From Planctomycetota bacterium (lineage in GTDB: Bacteria > Planctomycetota > UBA1135 > GCA-002686595), in contig JACKHT010000001.1 of assembly GCA_020638855.1 (NCBI GenBank), positions 434,001 to 498,000 of the forward strand: a stretch of 64,000 nt of DNA. The letters run 5' to 3'. Of this stretch, positions 33,797-45,130 are shown in pieces. The notes beneath the pieces are model-generated. The model worked only from the letters and a program-made list of their open reading frames with translations, was not told the DNA's origin and searched no databases. A program made the position numbers and the translations under genes. Numbering within the stretch: the stretch's first letter is position 1; each line of letters opens with the position of its first letter.

Positions 33797-34678
33797 TCAA
33801 TGCGCGACCAGGGTCTCCAGGTGCTCGATCAACTCGGCCGCCAAATCGCGGCCGAGCGCACCGGTGATGCCCGAGAAGCCGGGAGATCCGTTGACCTCCA
33901 GGATCTTGTAGCCCTGGCGGGTCTCGACCACGTCAACGCCTGCGGTGTCGAGGCCGATTGCCCGGGTAGCGGCTTCCGCCAGGGTCTTGAGCTCGTCGTT
34001 GAGCACGTAGGGAGTGCCCTGGCCCCCCAGGTGCAAGTTCGAGCGGAAGTCACCGGGCTTGCCCTGGCGTTTCATGGCGGCGCGGGCGATGCCGTTGATC
34101 AAGAGCACGCGGATGTCGGCGCCGCCCGCGTCGGAGAGAAAGCGCTGCACAAGCCAACCACCGCCCGACTCGGGCTCGACGCGCAAGCGGCGGTCGAGGT
34201 CTTCGGCGTCGTCGATCAGGAATACGCCCGCGCCCTTGCTGCCCACGGCCTCTTTGAGCACCCAAGGTCCCGGGCCCAATCCCGCCAGCACTTCGGGCGA
34301 GCCTTGCCCTTCGCCTAGCGCGAGCGTTTCGGGCACGGGCAACCCGCGCGCAGCCAGGACTTGGCCGGTGAGCACTTTGTTGCGTGCGATCAAAAGCGCA
34401 TCGGGATGGTTGACCACCGGGATGGGCAAATTCAGCGCCACGCGCAGCACGAGGAAAGCGCGGATCGGTGCGGCCGCACCCATGCGCGTGAACATCAAAT
34501 CAGGCGGTTCCAAGAACGCGCCGTCTTCGAGGTACCCCAGCGCCGGATCCTTCCCCATCCACAAGCCCACCTTGAGCGGATGCAAGCGTCGCACTTGGTG
34601 CCCTGCGCGCTTGGCAGCCGCGATCACCAATTCGGTGCCGGGAGAGTCTTTCAGCGTGGATACGACCCAGAGATTCAT
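33797..34678 (-). CDS. rimK: RimK-family ATP-grasp ligase
   Basis: A 293-residue ATP-grasp ligase of the RimK/LysX group, which joins amino acids (often glutamate) to a carboxylate on a protein or peptide. Visible parts are NHPDALLIARNKVLTGQVLAARGLPVP, the lysine in WVLKEAVGSKGAGVFL, WLVQRFLSDAGGADIRVLLI, and the Mg-binding VDVVETRQGYKILEVNGSPGF. Its start overlaps the stop of the aspartoacylase-like gene (ATGA). It is the last gene of a three-gene operon that probably performs one modification; the target is unknown. Confidence 0.85.
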   Translation of the reverse strand: MNLWVVSTLKDSPGTELVIAAAKRAGHQVRRLHPLKVGLWMGKDPALGYLEDGAFLEPPDLMFTRMGAAAPIRAFLVLRVALNLPIPVVNHPDALLIARNKVLTGQVLAARGLPVPETLALGEGQGSPEVLAGLGPGPWVLKEAVGSKGAGVFLIDDAEDLDRRLRVEPESGGGWLVQRFLSDAGGADIRVLLINGIARAAMKRQGKPGDFRSNLHLGGQGTPYVLNDELKTLAEAATRAIGLDTAGVDVVETRQGYKILEVNGSPGFSGITGALGRDLAAELIEHLETLVAH

Positions 34679-35733
34679 TCGGATATGTCATCCGGAGCGA
34701 GACGCTCCAAAAGGCGACCACCCGCGGGTTGTTTGGGCGGGGCGGGCAACCCGATGCGTCCCAAGTGGCAGTAGCGCGTTCCGGGTACCGCGAGCGGGGT
34801 GCGACTCATCCCGATCACGATGCCATCCGACGGGGACTTGTACTCGGCGGTGTACTCGCCGAAGGCATTCTTGAGGCGCGCCAAGACTTGGCCCTTTTGG
34901 ACCACTTCGCACAGCTCAAAGGTCTGCTCGAGGATGCCGCCCGCGATCGTTCGCAGCCATTGCGACGTGTCGCACAGCACCGGTTCGCGGGTGGATACGG
35001 GCGAGTGGTCGTTCTCGATCATTCCCAAGGCGGCCATGACGCGTCGGATACCGGCTTCGCCTTCCAAGGCCATTTTGCCCTGAAACACACTCGGGTTGCC
35101 GGCTTCGAGGGTGACCGCAGGAACCCCCAAGGCCCGCGCCGCGCTGCGCAGGGTTTTGTCGCCGCTGCGACCGTGCAGGATGATCTGCGGCTGCAACAGG
35201 CGCGCCATGTCGCGCGCCGCTGGGGAGTACCAGTCGGCCCGCACGTAGAGCGAATTCAGGCGGCCTTCGCTGGCCGTGTGGATGTCGACTAGGTAGTCGA
35301 TCGATTTGAGGAATCGCTCCAGAAACGAGCGTGCGTACTGCTGGCTCGGCGTGCCGTTGACCCGCCCGGGGAAGCAGGTATTCAAGTCCCGGTCGTCTTC
35401 AGGAAAACGCCGCTGGCCCGCTTCGAAGGCGGGCACGTTGACCACAGGACAACACAACAGGGTGCCATGCAGGTGCTCGGCATCGACCGAGTCGAGCAGG
35501 CGATGGATGATGTTGATGCCGTTGAGTTCGTCCCCGTGGGTCGCCGCACAAATCCCAAGCACCGGGCCAGGTTGCGCGCCGCGCACCACGACGAACGGGC
35601 TTAGGACCGGGTGGCCCAGGGCGTTCTCGTACACCGGGAGCTGCAGGTTCTGGCGCGTGCCCAGCGGCACGTCCTCGACCACGATCGGCGCGTGGAAGCT
35701 CTTGGAGCGGGGTTTCTTGATCGGTTGGGTCAT
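34675..35733 (-). CDS. Succinylglutamate desuccinylase/aspartoacylase-family protein
   Basis: A 352-residue zinc carboxypeptidase-fold enzyme (AstE/AspA family). Zinc ligands are in GICAATHGDELNGINI and in YLVDIHTASEGR, with the NVPAFEAGQRRFPEDDRDLN loop between. The C-terminal part (IAGGILEQTFELCEVVQKGQVLARLKN) is a barrel-sandwich domain seen in this subfamily. It would hydrolyse an N-acyl amino acid or a similar amide. It sits 6 bases after the large ATP-grasp-like gene and overlaps rimK, so all three are translated together. Confidence 0.83.
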   Translation of the reverse strand: MTQPIKKPRSKSFHAPIVVEDVPLGTRQNLQLPVYENALGHPVLSPFVVVRGAQPGPVLGICAATHGDELNGINIIHRLLDSVDAEHLHGTLLCCPVVNVPAFEAGQRRFPEDDRDLNTCFPGRVNGTPSQQYARSFLERFLKSIDYLVDIHTASEGRLNSLYVRADWYSPAARDMARLLQPQIILHGRSGDKTLRSAARALGVPAVTLEAGNPSVFQGKMALEGEAGIRRVMAALGMIENDHSPVSTREPVLCDTSQWLRTIAGGILEQTFELCEVVQKGQVLARLKNAFGEYTAEYKSPSDGIVIGMSRTPLAVPGTRYCHLGRIGLPAPPKQPAGGRLLERLAPDDISE

Positions 35734-35739
35734 CGGGTC

Positions 35740-37206
35740 CTAGGGCGCGGCGTCCTTCTTGGGGTCCAACTCTTCGCGAATCTCGGCCAACAGGACCGGG
35801 TCGTTGCACAGCGAGGCAAACAGGTCGCGGCGGAAGCCCCCGCCGCGCTTGACCAGCCGTTGGGCCAGGTCATCGATCGCGCGGTGGGCCAAGACAGCCT
35901 GCACGAAGGCATCGATCAAGTCATCCAACCCCAAGCCGAGCCGCTCAAAGTCCTTGCGGTCCATCATCAAAAGCCGGGTGGGCTCGGTGGTCCACGAGTC
36001 TTCGCCGAGCCTCCTGGAAAGGTTCGTACCGAGGATCGCCCAGGACTTCGAACCATCCTCGAGTTCGTTTTCCAGCGGTTCGGGAGCGCGGCGGGCGTAC
36101 ATGGCGAGCGGTCGGTACTCCCCCTCTTGCCACGAGATCATCATGCGCAGGTCGAAGGCAAAGATCCGCTCCGAACGATCGGGCACCGTACCGATGTGGT
36201 AGAGCTTGCCCGAGTGCCCGGTGGACGACCAATGCGCCCCACCGACCAACTGCTGCACGACGAATTCGTTGTAGGGGTGGTCCTCGTCGAGGAACGCCTG
36301 GAGTTCGGCATCGTTGACGATGGTGTAGATGCCTTGACCCGCGTTTAGGTAGGGAACCTTGACCACGACGCGTCCGCCGAACTGGGCCACCAAGAGCGGG
36401 ATCTGTTCCTTGCGGACGTTGGTGTAGGTCTCCGGGAAGTGGATCTCGAGTCCGGTATCGCGCAGGGCTCCGTTGAGCATCTCATACGCCTTGGCTGCCG
36501 TGGTCTTGTTGCGACCTCCGGCGAGGCAAGCCACGATCGGGTTCAAGATCGGCGTCAACAAGTCAAAGGGCAGGCGCGTCCAGGGCTTCTGGGTCACGTA
36601 GCGGAACGCGCAGGCCACCGGGAGAACCCGCCCGTCATGCTTGACGTACAGCTTGCGATCGCGGATCTCGAGAAACTGCTCGGGGTTGGACGCCATGCAG
36701 GGGACGAGCAACACTTGGTGGCTGGTCTGGGTCGCAAGGACTTGGGCATACCCCGACGACTCCATGTGGTTCTTGTCGTAGAGCACGGCCAGAACATCGT
36801 CCGGCTCGGCCTTCTTGAGCGCCCGCGCAATCAGCGGCAGGAAGGTGTGCTCCATCATGCGCGCGTAACCGCCTTCTTCCCGGTCGGTGTCCAAGGGTGG
36901 GAACGACTTTTGACCCGAAGGACAGGAGTTGGTCTCGATCACCAACTTGCGCTTGATGCCGTTCTCGGTCGACACGTTGAGGATGTCGCTCCCCGACCAG
37001 CGCAAGTACTTGGGCTTGAGAGTCAGTAGCGCGTCGAGCACCTCGGGCTTGACGTCCGGGTGCAGGTGGCAATAGCGGCTGATCATCCGCCCGCGACTCA
37101 TGCGCAGAAAGCTCAGCACCAACGGGTGGATTTGAGCGTTCAGCGCGCGCGGGTAGTAGTGCTTGTCCGCCTCGAAATGGTTGGGCTCGAATACCTCGAT
37201 TTGCAT
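35740..37206 (-). CDS. Large ATP-grasp-like protein of unknown function
   Basis: A 488-residue soluble protein. The N-terminal half contains KLVIETNSCPSGQKSFP and DVLAVLYDKNHMESSGYAQVL. The C-terminal half has GGRVVVKVPYLNAGQGIYTI, resembling an ATP-grasp lysine/glycine loop, then NEFVVQQLVGGAHWSST, IFAFDLRMMISWQEG and a terminal helical segment. The ATP-grasp assignment is an inference from these motifs and from the rimK partner. ATG 37206 is used; the upstream frame (to 37260) adds only a low-complexity stretch. It heads the operon. Confidence 0.6.
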   Translation of the reverse strand: MQIEVFEPNHFEADKHYYPRALNAQIHPLVLSFLRMSRGRMISRYCHLHPDVKPEVLDALLTLKPKYLRWSGSDILNVSTENGIKRKLVIETNSCPSGQKSFPPLDTDREEGGYARMMEHTFLPLIARALKKAEPDDVLAVLYDKNHMESSGYAQVLATQTSHQVLLVPCMASNPEQFLEIRDRKLYVKHDGRVLPVACAFRYVTQKPWTRLPFDLLTPILNPIVACLAGGRNKTTAAKAYEMLNGALRDTGLEIHFPETYTNVRKEQIPLLVAQFGGRVVVKVPYLNAGQGIYTIVNDAELQAFLDEDHPYNEFVVQQLVGGAHWSSTGHSGKLYHIGTVPDRSERIFAFDLRMMISWQEGEYRPLAMYARRAPEPLENELEDGSKSWAILGTNLSRRLGEDSWTTEPTRLLMMDRKDFERLGLGLDDLIDAFVQAVLAHRAIDDLAQRLVKRGGGFRRDLFASLCNDPVLLAEIREELDPKKDAAP

Positions 37207-37382
37207 GACGTCTCCCCCGGCTTGGCTGGACACCCCCTGGCCGGGGGACCGTTGGACCATGCCCCCAGCCGGGGCGCAACGGCTGGCAGCGAACTTTTTG
37301 GGCGGCGAGAACCAAGGCGGGGGTGGGAATCACCCCACCCCCGCCTCCAAGCCTGCCCCCGTGGGCGAAAGTTCGCTTCTGC

Positions 37383-40274
<2,892 letters not shown>

Positions 40275-40296
40275 GGCGCGTTCTCCAGGCGATCTT

Positions 40297-40340
40297 GGGT
40301 GGTTCCGTGAGCGGGGGCGGGTGGTTCCGTGAGCGGGGGC
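40297..40340 (+). repeat. Perfect tandem duplication of a 22-bp unit before gcvP
   Basis: Two identical 22-base units at 40297-40318 and 40319-40340, each containing GGTGGTTCCGTGAGCGGGGG. They start 23 bases upstream of the gcvP TTG on the opposite strand, in its promoter/leader region, and may be a duplicated regulator site or recent slippage. Confidence 0.85.
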
Positions 40341-40533
40341 CCAGTCTAGCGCTGGGACCCTCCGAGCTCTGCCCCTCATTTTGAGGAAGCGGACCCCGGT
40401 TCGTCGGCTGGGTAGTCCCGATATGACGCCGATTCCAGCCCCGCCGCAAGTCCGACAACCCGACTTGCCGACAAGCCCTTCGGAGACAGGCCGGTGGGGT
40501 CCGTCCCCTCGCCCAGCTCGCAAGCCAACATCC

Positions 40534-41106
40534 ATGAACACGAACCACAAAGCGGCCCTCCTCGGGGTCCTCGCCACCCTCGTCAGCGCCTGCTCCGAAA
40601 CCCGGGGCTCGATCCAGCCCGACCCGGTCGAAACCACCCAAGCCATGCAAATCGTCGAGAGCCCGGCCGAGCAATACCTGCACGGCTTCGAGGGCACCTA
40701 CGATGTGGTCTACAAGGTCTACAACCGGGGGGACCAGGGCTTTGATTCGTTCCAAGGCCTCGCCCAGTACCAGTGGGATGCCAATTCGCAAATGCTGATG
40801 GGCACCCACGACAGCATGTGGGGTTCCATGCCCTTCCAAGGCACGCTCATGGTGGGCTGCAACAGCAGCACCGGGAGCTTCTCGCTGGGCTGGGCCAAAC
40901 CCGACGGCACCATCGTCCAATCGATGCAGGCCGTGGAGCGCCAAGGCCTGACCGAGGAATTCTCGGTTCCGCGCTACGAACAGGGTCAAGCCACCCGCAC
41001 CGTGATGGTGCTCGAAGACAACAACGTGCACTTCCTACGTCGCTTCGTGTCGGACGCGGATGGCTGCGAGCACCTGGTGCTCGAGATGATCTGCACCCGC
41101 ATTTGA
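40534..41106 (+). CDS. DUF1579-like lipoprotein
   Basis: A 190-residue protein with a lipoprotein signal (LGVLATLVSAC, Cys near residue 20). The mature domain looks like a single lipocalin-like beta barrel similar to DUF1579: LHGFEGTYDVVYKVYNRGDQ, MLMGTHDSMWGSMPFQGTLMVGC, FSLGWAKPDGTIVQSMQA, TVMVLEDNNVHFLRRFV. The family call is tentative and function is unknown. It is monocistronic, divergent from gcvP. Confidence 0.62.
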   Translation: MNTNHKAALLGVLATLVSACSETRGSIQPDPVETTQAMQIVESPAEQYLHGFEGTYDVVYKVYNRGDQGFDSFQGLAQYQWDANSQMLMGTHDSMWGSMPFQGTLMVGCNSSTGSFSLGWAKPDGTIVQSMQAVERQGLTEEFSVPRYEQGQATRTVMVLEDNNVHFLRRFVSDADGCEHLVLEMICTRI

Positions 41107-41446
41107 TGACCCACCGGGTCCCCCTGGGGCCGGGAAGGGCTCTCCAGCCTGCGACCGCAGCCGTCCTTTGGGCGTCTGCGGTCGTTCGATTTCGAGCAAG
41201 GTCGGAAACCGCCCGTTCGCGGGCGTCGCTTGGATTCCATCGGAGAGCCGCCAAATTCCGGCCCATTTCGCTGGCCCTGCTCGGCTTGCCTGCGTGGATG
41301 GCCTTGCTCGCCCGACCGAAAGGGTTGCTAGCCGCCCAAGAAGCCCCGCCAAGGGGCCATCGGCTCCGGCAAACCTAGCAGCGCGGACCCAGTTCAGGGG
41401 GCTGAGTGCAGGGACTTAGTGCAGGGACTTAGTGCAGGGACTTAAT
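41107..41446. other. Convergent intergenic region
   Basis: This 340-base region lies between the 3' ends of two convergent genes. It holds the 13-bp triple repeat next to its right edge. I see no credible gene in it. Confidence 0.5.
41406..41444 (+). repeat. Three perfect 13-bp tandem repeats
   Basis: GTGCAGGGACTTA occurs three times without gaps (41406-41418, 41419-41431, 41432-41444), ending 2 bases before the stop codon of the reverse-strand lipoprotein gene. A degenerate relative (GCGGACTTGA) lies inside the end of that gene. Confidence 0.92.
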
Positions 41447-42028
41447 TCAGCGGACTTGAGTCACGGCTGTCCAGCGTTCGCGCAGCTTGGCCGCCAGGTC
41501 GCGGGCATCGCCGCGATGGTCCAAACCCACGCGTCCCGTGCGGTGCACCCATGCGCTCGGAGCCGGTGGGTTTTCGCCCCAGGCGACCCCCGGCGGGTAG
41601 AACAGGAACGCGCGCCGCAATTCGCCCGCCAGCACGGTTCCGTTGGCAAAGCTGCGACCGGCGAGGTGCTTGCAGTCGTGGAAAAACTCGGTGCGCTGAC
41701 GGTCGAGCGTTTGGCTCGCTGCCCGCGCCGCATCGCAATCGTCCTCGGGCAGCTCGTCCTGCCACACCACCAACCAAACCAAGTCCTGGCCCGGCCCCAG
41801 GGCTTCGAGTTCCCCCCGGGCTTCCTGGAAGGCGGCCACGCTCTCGGCGCAACTGGGCGGCACCAGGGCCACCAAGCGGGGGGCGTTCTGGTGCGCGTTG
41901 AACTCAGTTCGTAGCGGCTCAAGGTCCTGACTCATGTCCCACAGGGTCGCCTGGGGTACAGGCGGCCGGTTGGGCGTGATGCAGGCTGTCGCCCCCATCA
42001 GTCCAGCGAGCAGGACGAGGGATCGCAT
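41447..42028 (-). CDS. Lipoprotein, possibly thioredoxin-like
   Basis: A 193-residue protein with a lipoprotein signal (LLAGLMGATAC, Cys near residue 16). The mature part has APRLVALVPPSCAESVAAF, then DLVWLVVWQDELPEDDCDAA, a pattern like a thioredoxin-fold strand-turn-helix, but with a single Cys where a CxxC would be. The C-terminal half includes GTVLAGELRRAFLFYPPGVAWG and an Arg-rich end, consistent with a thioredoxin fold. No partner is evident. A GGG-rich stretch 6-9 bases before ATG 42028 can serve as ribosome-binding site. Confidence 0.6.
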   Translation of the reverse strand: MRSLVLLAGLMGATACITPNRPPVPQATLWDMSQDLEPLRTEFNAHQNAPRLVALVPPSCAESVAAFQEARGELEALGPGQDLVWLVVWQDELPEDDCDAARAASQTLDRQRTEFFHDCKHLAGRSFANGTVLAGELRRAFLFYPPGVAWGENPPAPSAWVHRTGRVGLDHRGDARDLAAKLRERWTAVTQVR

Positions 42029-42188
42029 GGGGTCCCTTTCGACGGATCCCCCGCATCCATTTAAGCTTTCCTTCGCCAAGGGCCCGAGAGGGCCGCTTTG
42101 GAGCACTCCGACCAGGGCCAGCGAAGCCCCCCCAGGGCCCCTAGAACACCACTCGGGGGCCGCAGTACCCCCCGCAAGCCCCCTTTCC

Positions 42189-42194
42189 TATGCT
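42189..42194 (+). promoter_or_regulatory. -10 element 7 bases before the Nudix start
   Basis: TATGCT at 42189-42194, followed by GGCCCCC and ATG 42202. Transcription would begin at or next to the start codon. It supports 42202 rather than the ATG at 42190 as start. Confidence 0.5.
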
Positions 42195-42201
42195 GGCCCC
42201 C

Positions 42202-42957
42202 ATGGATCTGATCGGGATCGAAATCGTGGAGGACCGCACCGCCGAAAGCCGCTGCGACCAGGGCTTCCTCACCCTGCGCCGGCTCGTGGTCCAGAACCGC
42301 TACTCGGACGGGACCCACTCCGCCCCCTACCCCTGCGATGTGCTCCAGCGCCGGGGCAGCGACGCGGTGGTCGCCGTACTGTACGAGCGCGGGGCCGATG
42401 GGCGCATTCGGGTGGTGCTGCGCGAAGCGCCCAGGGTCCCGATCTACCTGCGACGGGGGCAGGCCTTCGTGCACCCCGACCCCCGCGAGTACCTGACCTT
42501 GCTCGAAGTGGTGGCGGGCATGGTCGAAGGCTCCGACCCCACCGGCCAAGCGGGGCTGGCCCTGCGCGCCGCAGCCGAAGCCTTGGAAGAGGCCGGGGCG
42601 AGCGTGCCCGTCGAGGACTTCGCGCCGCTGGGCAAGGAGACCTTTGCCTCGCCGGGAACTGGCGATGAAAAGCTGTACTTCCAATGCGCCGCCACGCGCC
42701 TCGATCAGGCCCGCGGCGGTTCGGGCGACGGATCGGTGATGGAGGAATGGGGCGCGTTGCACGTGTTGGACCTGCGCGCCGCCATCACCGCCTGCCGCAA
42801 TGGTCGCATCCCCGACATGAAGACCGAAGTGGCGCTGTTGCGGCTTGCCGATCAATTGGGCTACCTGCCGCAGCTCGATTGCTTCGTACAGGAATTGCCT
42901 GCCGACTTGGCCCGCAAGCATTCGTACCTCGGCGTCCGGCCGCCAAGCGCCCCATGA
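42202..42957 (+). CDS. Nudix hydrolase-like protein
   Basis: A 251-residue Nudix-fold protein. The Nudix box is at EVVAGMVEGSDPTGQAGLALRAAAEALEEAGA, where the usual REUxEE arginine is replaced by Ala, so hydrolase activity may be altered. The surrounding beta strands (VVAVLYERGADGRIRVVLRE) fit the ADP-ribose/NDP-sugar pyrophosphatase group. The ATG at 42190 would add four residues. The stop overlaps the start of the oxidoreductase gene by 4 bases. It is the first gene of a three-gene operon with the oxidoreductase and radical SAM genes. Confidence 0.75.
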   Translation: MDLIGIEIVEDRTAESRCDQGFLTLRRLVVQNRYSDGTHSAPYPCDVLQRRGSDAVVAVLYERGADGRIRVVLREAPRVPIYLRRGQAFVHPDPREYLTLLEVVAGMVEGSDPTGQAGLALRAAAEALEEAGASVPVEDFAPLGKETFASPGTGDEKLYFQCAATRLDQARGGSGDGSVMEEWGALHVLDLRAAITACRNGRIPDMKTEVALLRLADQLGYLPQLDCFVQELPADLARKHSYLGVRPPSAP

Positions 42958-43904
42958 GGCCGCGCATCGCGTTGGTCGGCGCGCGCCGGGCGCGGCAAGG
43001 GTTGGGGCCTTTCGTCGCACGCTTCCTGGAAGCGGCCGGCGCCGACGTGGTCGGTTTCCTGGGCACCGGTCCTGCTTCGCTGCCTGCCACGGGCGAAGCC
43101 TTGGCTTCCGTGCTCGGACATTCGGTCGCGGGTTTCCACGGTTTGGATGCGCTGCTCGCGGAAACCACGCCGGACGCCTTGGCCATCCTCTGCCCCCCCG
43201 AGCACCACCGCGAGTACCTCGAAGCCGCCTGCGAGCGGGGTCTGCACGTGCTGTGCGAAAAGCCCCTGGTGATGCAAGGCCGCGACGCCTGGGGCGCGGT
43301 CCCCGGCCTGCTCGAGCGCTTCGAGCAGCGGGGCCTACTGCTCGCGGAAAACTGCCAGTGGCCATGGGTCTTGCCCGCCTTTTGGTCGCTCTTTCCCGAA
43401 GGCTCCGCTGAGCCCATCGAGCGCTTCGCGATGGGCTTGTCCCCTACCGGGGTCGGGGTCCAAATGGCGATCGATTCGCTCTCGCACCCGCTGAGCCTGC
43501 TTCAGGCGTTGCTTCCGGGTCCCGCACGCGTGGAGGCCATCCGCGTGCAAGGCCAAGCCCCGTCCGGCCCACAGACCGTGGAGTTTGCATGGGAGCGTCC
43601 CCAAGGGTCCGTGGCCTGCCGGGTGGAATTGGTCGACAGCCCCGAACGGCCCCGCCCGGCCTGGATCGAGATCAACGGGCGGCGGGCCGATCGCCGCATC
43701 CGCGAGCACGACTACGCGCTGTTCTTCGAGGGCGGCGACGGCCTGGTGCCCGTTCCCGACCCCTTGCGCCTGCACCTGGGCGCTTTCGTGCATACTCTTG
43801 GGGCAGTACTGGAAGGCGATCCGCCCCCCGACCTCGCCGCCGTGCGCTTGCGCGCCGCCCTTTTGCACCAACTCCTCCAGGCCTTCCCCGCATACACACC
43901 GTGA
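42954..43904 (+). CDS. Gfo/Idh/MocA-family oxidoreductase
   Basis: A 316-residue NAD(P)-dependent sugar or polyol dehydrogenase-like protein. The Rossmann N-terminus is IALVGARRARQGLG, an atypical dinucleotide loop. The family EKP motif is in GLHVLCEKPLVMQG (about residue 100). The C-terminal alpha/beta domain carries VGVQMAIDSLSHPLSLL, where the His may act in catalysis. The substrate is unknown. Start and stop overlap both neighbours by 4 bases (ATGA, GTGA), so the three genes form one translational unit. Confidence 0.82.
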   Translation: MRPRIALVGARRARQGLGPFVARFLEAAGADVVGFLGTGPASLPATGEALASVLGHSVAGFHGLDALLAETTPDALAILCPPEHHREYLEAACERGLHVLCEKPLVMQGRDAWGAVPGLLERFEQRGLLLAENCQWPWVLPAFWSLFPEGSAEPIERFAMGLSPTGVGVQMAIDSLSHPLSLLQALLPGPARVEAIRVQGQAPSGPQTVEFAWERPQGSVACRVELVDSPERPRPAWIEINGRRADRRIREHDYALFFEGGDGLVPVPDPLRLHLGAFVHTLGAVLEGDPPPDLAAVRLRAALLHQLLQAFPAYTP

Positions 43905-45130
43905 CCCACGCCATCCACGACTTTTCCGCCAAGCTGCGCCAACCGGGTGCAGTCGACGGCTTGCGGCGCTACGTCGAATGGCGCAAGCAGGTGGCGGAAG
44001 CCCTAGCCACCGGTCAGCCCGAACCGCCTGCTCCCGAGCAGGCACCGATTTCGATCAACCTGGATCTGACCAGTGCTTGCAACTATCGCTGCACGCACTG
44101 CATCGACTGGGACATTTTGAATTCGGGGCATCGCATGGCCGAGGCCAAGCTGCGCGAATCCCTGCGCTGGATGGCGACCCACGGACTGCGCTCGGTGATC
44201 TTGATTGGTGGAGGCGAGCCAACCCTCTATCCGGGCTTTGTCGACTTCGTGGAATTCCTCAAACGCGAACTGGAACTCCAAGTCGCCATTGTCTCCAACG
44301 GCAGCAGGGGCGATCGCCTGACCCAAGCCGCCGCGTTCTTGGACGCCCAGGACTGGATCCGCCTCTCGCTCGATTCGGGATCGAACGAGTTGTTCGTGGC
44401 GATGCACCAGCCCAACGCCAAGAGCACGAACCTGGACTCGATATGCGCTTCGATGCGCGAGTTGAAGGCTTTGCACCCGACCCCGCGGCTTGGCTTCAGC
44501 TACATCATCGTGTGGTCGGGCGCCTCGCGCGAAGGCGAGGCCATCCACGAGAACATCCACGAGATCGTGCTCGCCGCCGCGCGCGCCCGCGAATACGGCT
44601 TCGACTACATCTCGTTCAAACCGGTGCTCGAACGCCAACTCGACGGCGCCGAGGTGATGGATCCCTACAAAGCCCGCGAACAACAAGCCGCGGTCGTGGC
44701 GCGCATTCGGGCTGCCGTCGACGAGGCCAAAGAACTCGCGAACGACCGCTTCGAGGTGTACGAAAGCACCAACCTGCGGCTACTCGAAGAAGGGACTTGG
44801 CAAGACTACACCCACCAACCCCGCACCTGCCACATGCAGGCCTTGCGCCAAGTCCTGACCCCCACCGGCGTCTTCAACTGCCCCGCCCACCGCGGCGTCC
44901 AGAAGGCGCGCTTGGCCGATCAAGACGCCTACGCCGGCCCCGAGCGCGCGCACCAAACCGCAAAGAACCTCGCCGGCCTGCTGCAGGAATTCGACGCCAG
45001 CGCCGAGTGCGCCCAAGTCACGTGCCTCTACAACCAAGTCAATTGGTGGATCGAACGCATGATCGAGGACCCCCGCAGCGCCGCCGAATGCATTGCGAGC
45101 GGCCCGGGGAAAGCGGATTTCTTTCTGTAG
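43901..45130 (+). CDS. Radical SAM protein with Cys-rich C-terminal region
   Basis: A 409-residue radical SAM enzyme. The [4Fe-4S] ligands are CxxxCxxC in LTSACNYRCTHC (about residues 60-70), followed by the SAM-binding GGGEPTLYPGF. The C-terminal region has CHMQ, FNCPAHRG and ECAQVTCL cysteines, suggesting an auxiliary SPASM/twitch-like cluster. Such enzymes modify peptides or small molecules. The start is GTG 43901, overlapping the previous stop. It lies with an oxidoreductase and a Nudix protein, and no precursor-peptide gene is evident. Confidence 0.83.
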   Translation: MTHAIHDFSAKLRQPGAVDGLRRYVEWRKQVAEALATGQPEPPAPEQAPISINLDLTSACNYRCTHCIDWDILNSGHRMAEAKLRESLRWMATHGLRSVILIGGGEPTLYPGFVDFVEFLKRELELQVAIVSNGSRGDRLTQAAAFLDAQDWIRLSLDSGSNELFVAMHQPNAKSTNLDSICASMRELKALHPTPRLGFSYIIVWSGASREGEAIHENIHEIVLAAARAREYGFDYISFKPVLERQLDGAEVMDPYKAREQQAAVVARIRAAVDEAKELANDRFEVYESTNLRLLEEGTWQDYTHQPRTCHMQALRQVLTPTGVFNCPAHRGVQKARLADQDAYAGPERAHQTAKNLAGLLQEFDASAECAQVTCLYNQVNWWIERMIEDPRSAAECIASGPGKADFFL

